Positions 4,606-5,579 of a stretch of 5,579 nt of DNA are shown piece after piece; the stretch's first letter is position 1; each line of letters starts with the position of its first letter. Location of the stretch: NCBI GenBank assembly GCA_030669265.1, contig DAOVDY010000062.1, positions 1 through 5,579 on the forward strand, written 5' to 3'. The stretch comes from Desulfobacteraceae bacterium. Its GTDB lineage: Bacteria; Desulfobacterota; DSM-4660; Desulfatiglandales; B25-G16. Made by a program: the position numbers and the translations under genes. The notes under the pieces are model-generated. The model did not search any database. It saw nothing but the letters and a program-made list of their open reading frames with translations, and was not told the DNA's origin.

Positions 4606-5579
4606 AAGACGAAAACAAAACAAAAAAACAACTTATAGATGAATTGGTAGAACTACGCCAGAGAATTGTTGAATTGGAAGCATCAAAAACAAAGCTCAAG
4701 CAGGCAGCGAAAATCCTTAAGGAATCTGAGAATAAATTCAAACTTTTATTTAATCGGGTTTTCGATGCCATTGTTATCATAGATAAAAAAGGGCAGATTG
4801 TTGATGTTAATGAAACAACATGCAGACTACTAGGCTATAAAAAAGAAGAGCTTCTAAGATTATCAGTTGAAGATATTCATCCTAATGAGGAGATGGAAAA
4901 AATACAAAAATCAGTCAGCAGAGTTTTAAAAAACGGTATAGATTTAATGGGAGAGACAGCGTTTATTACTAAGGATGGTAAAACCGTACCAGTGGAAGCA
5001 GGTGGGGTGACTTTTAAAATCGCAGGCAAAATTTACATCATAGGAAGTTTTAGAGACATCACCGAGCAAAAGCAGGCGAAAGAGACGCTAAGGGAGAAAG
5101 AAGCACAATACCGACGATTAATTGAAGGCCTAAAACGAGAATACCTTTTCTATTCCCACGACACCGATGGAGCTTTTACCTATATTAGCCCTTCAATCAC
5201 TAATGTGCTCGGTTATTCTCAAGAGGATTTTCTGACGGAATATACTACATATCTGACTGAAAATCCTATCAATGAGGATGTCGTACACCATACAGAGCAA
5301 AGTATCCAAGGGAAGCAACAGCCGCCCTATGAAGTTGAGGTTTTTCACAAAGATGGCAGCATTCGCAGGTTGGAAGTTACAGAGGTTCCAGTATTCAATA
5401 AGGAAGGAAGAGTAATACTTGTCGAAGGCATTGCCCATGACATCACCGAACGTAAAAGGGCAGAAGAAGATGTGAAACGGCGGGCGGCGCAGGCAACATT
5501 GATCTATAAAGTGGGTCAGCGTGTGAGCAGTGAGCTGGAGCTAGAGGCATTGTTGTATGAAATCGTGACCACAGTGCGA
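4602..5579 (+). CDS. PAS-PAS-GAF sensor protein, 3' end missing (probable histidine kinase)
   Basis: The frame is open from the ATG at 4602 to the window edge (326 codons, no stop). Order of parts: a charged coiled coil at about 5-45 (heptad-like LIDELVELRQRIVELE); a first PAS domain at about 45-157 (FDAIVIIDKKGQIVDVN, LLGYKKEEL, ending GSFRDITEQKQAKE); a linker; a second PAS domain at about 166-288 (YISPSITNVLGYSQEDF, FHKDGSIRRLEV, ending GIAHDITERKRAEE); then the start of a GAF domain from about 298 (LIYKVGQRVSSELELEALLYEI). No transmembrane helix or signal peptide is visible, so it is a cytoplasmic sensor. The output domain is beyond the edge; in this architecture it is most often a histidine kinase, but a diguanylate cyclase or other output is possible. 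The PAS ligand or cofactor is not evident. Whether it controls the molybdoenzyme locus is unknown; the long gap before it suggests a separate transcript. Confidence 0.9.
   Translation, partial: MKDENKTKKQLIDELVELRQRIVELEASKTKLKQAAKILKESENKFKLLFNRVFDAIVIIDKKGQIVDVNETTCRLLGYKKEELLRLSVEDIHPNEEMEKIQKSVSRVLKNGIDLMGETAFITKDGKTVPVEAGGVTFKIAGKIYIIGSFRDITEQKQAKETLREKEAQYRRLIEGLKREYLFYSHDTDGAFTYISPSITNVLGYSQEDFLTEYTTYLTENPINEDVVHHTEQSIQGKQQPPYEVEVFHKDGSIRRLEVTEVPVFNKEGRVILVEGIAHDITERKRAEEDVKRRAAQATLIYKVGQRVSSELELEALLYEIVTTVR

Noticed and set aside
5193..5438. 81-codon minus-strand ORF
   Set aside because: It is opposite the second PAS domain of the sensor, which has clear family motifs; treated as a shadow.

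Overview
The window comes from an anaerobic bacterium. The best guess is a Desulfobacterota, Syntrophales-like or Chloroflexota lineage, judged only from the style of the proteins: a bis-MGD enzyme with a short ferredoxin-like partner, and a PAS/PAS/GAF sensor of a type common in those groups. There is no ribosomal or other marker gene to settle taxonomy. All supported genes are on the + strand.

Layout: (1) Bases 1-2226 hold the 3' part of a large molybdenum/tungsten oxidoreductase of the DMSO reductase family, with its start outside the window. It overlaps by 8 bases a 113-residue two-cluster [4Fe-4S] protein (2219-2560), so the two form a catalytic/electron-transfer pair. (2) At 2692-3273 lies a roughly six-helix membrane protein whose frame is interrupted by one in-frame TAG (2782-2784). 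The first helix is coded before the TAG and the rest after it, in the same frame with no shift. A stem-loop with a following T6 run begins four bases after the TAG. (3) At 3423-4049 lies a MobA-type molybdenum cofactor guanylyltransferase, which makes the dinucleotide cofactor that enzymes like the first one need. (4) About 390 AT-rich bases (4050-4443) carry no convincing gene but contain a dyad of repeated GGTGA/TCACC units. (5) A small unrecognised ORF (4444-4605) overlaps by ATGA a PAS-PAS-GAF sensor protein (4602 onward) that runs off the right edge.

Genes 1-4 make sense as a molybdoenzyme locus: enzyme, its electron-transfer partner, a membrane protein of unknown role, and cofactor maturation. 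The sensor may be a separate signalling unit. The observation most worth checking is the TAG inside the membrane protein gene. It may be a nonsense mutation, a sequencing error, or TAG decoded as an amino acid. The ferredoxin-like gene ends in TAG followed directly by TAA, so no gene end in this window relies on TAG alone; this fits sense decoding but is weak evidence on so few genes.
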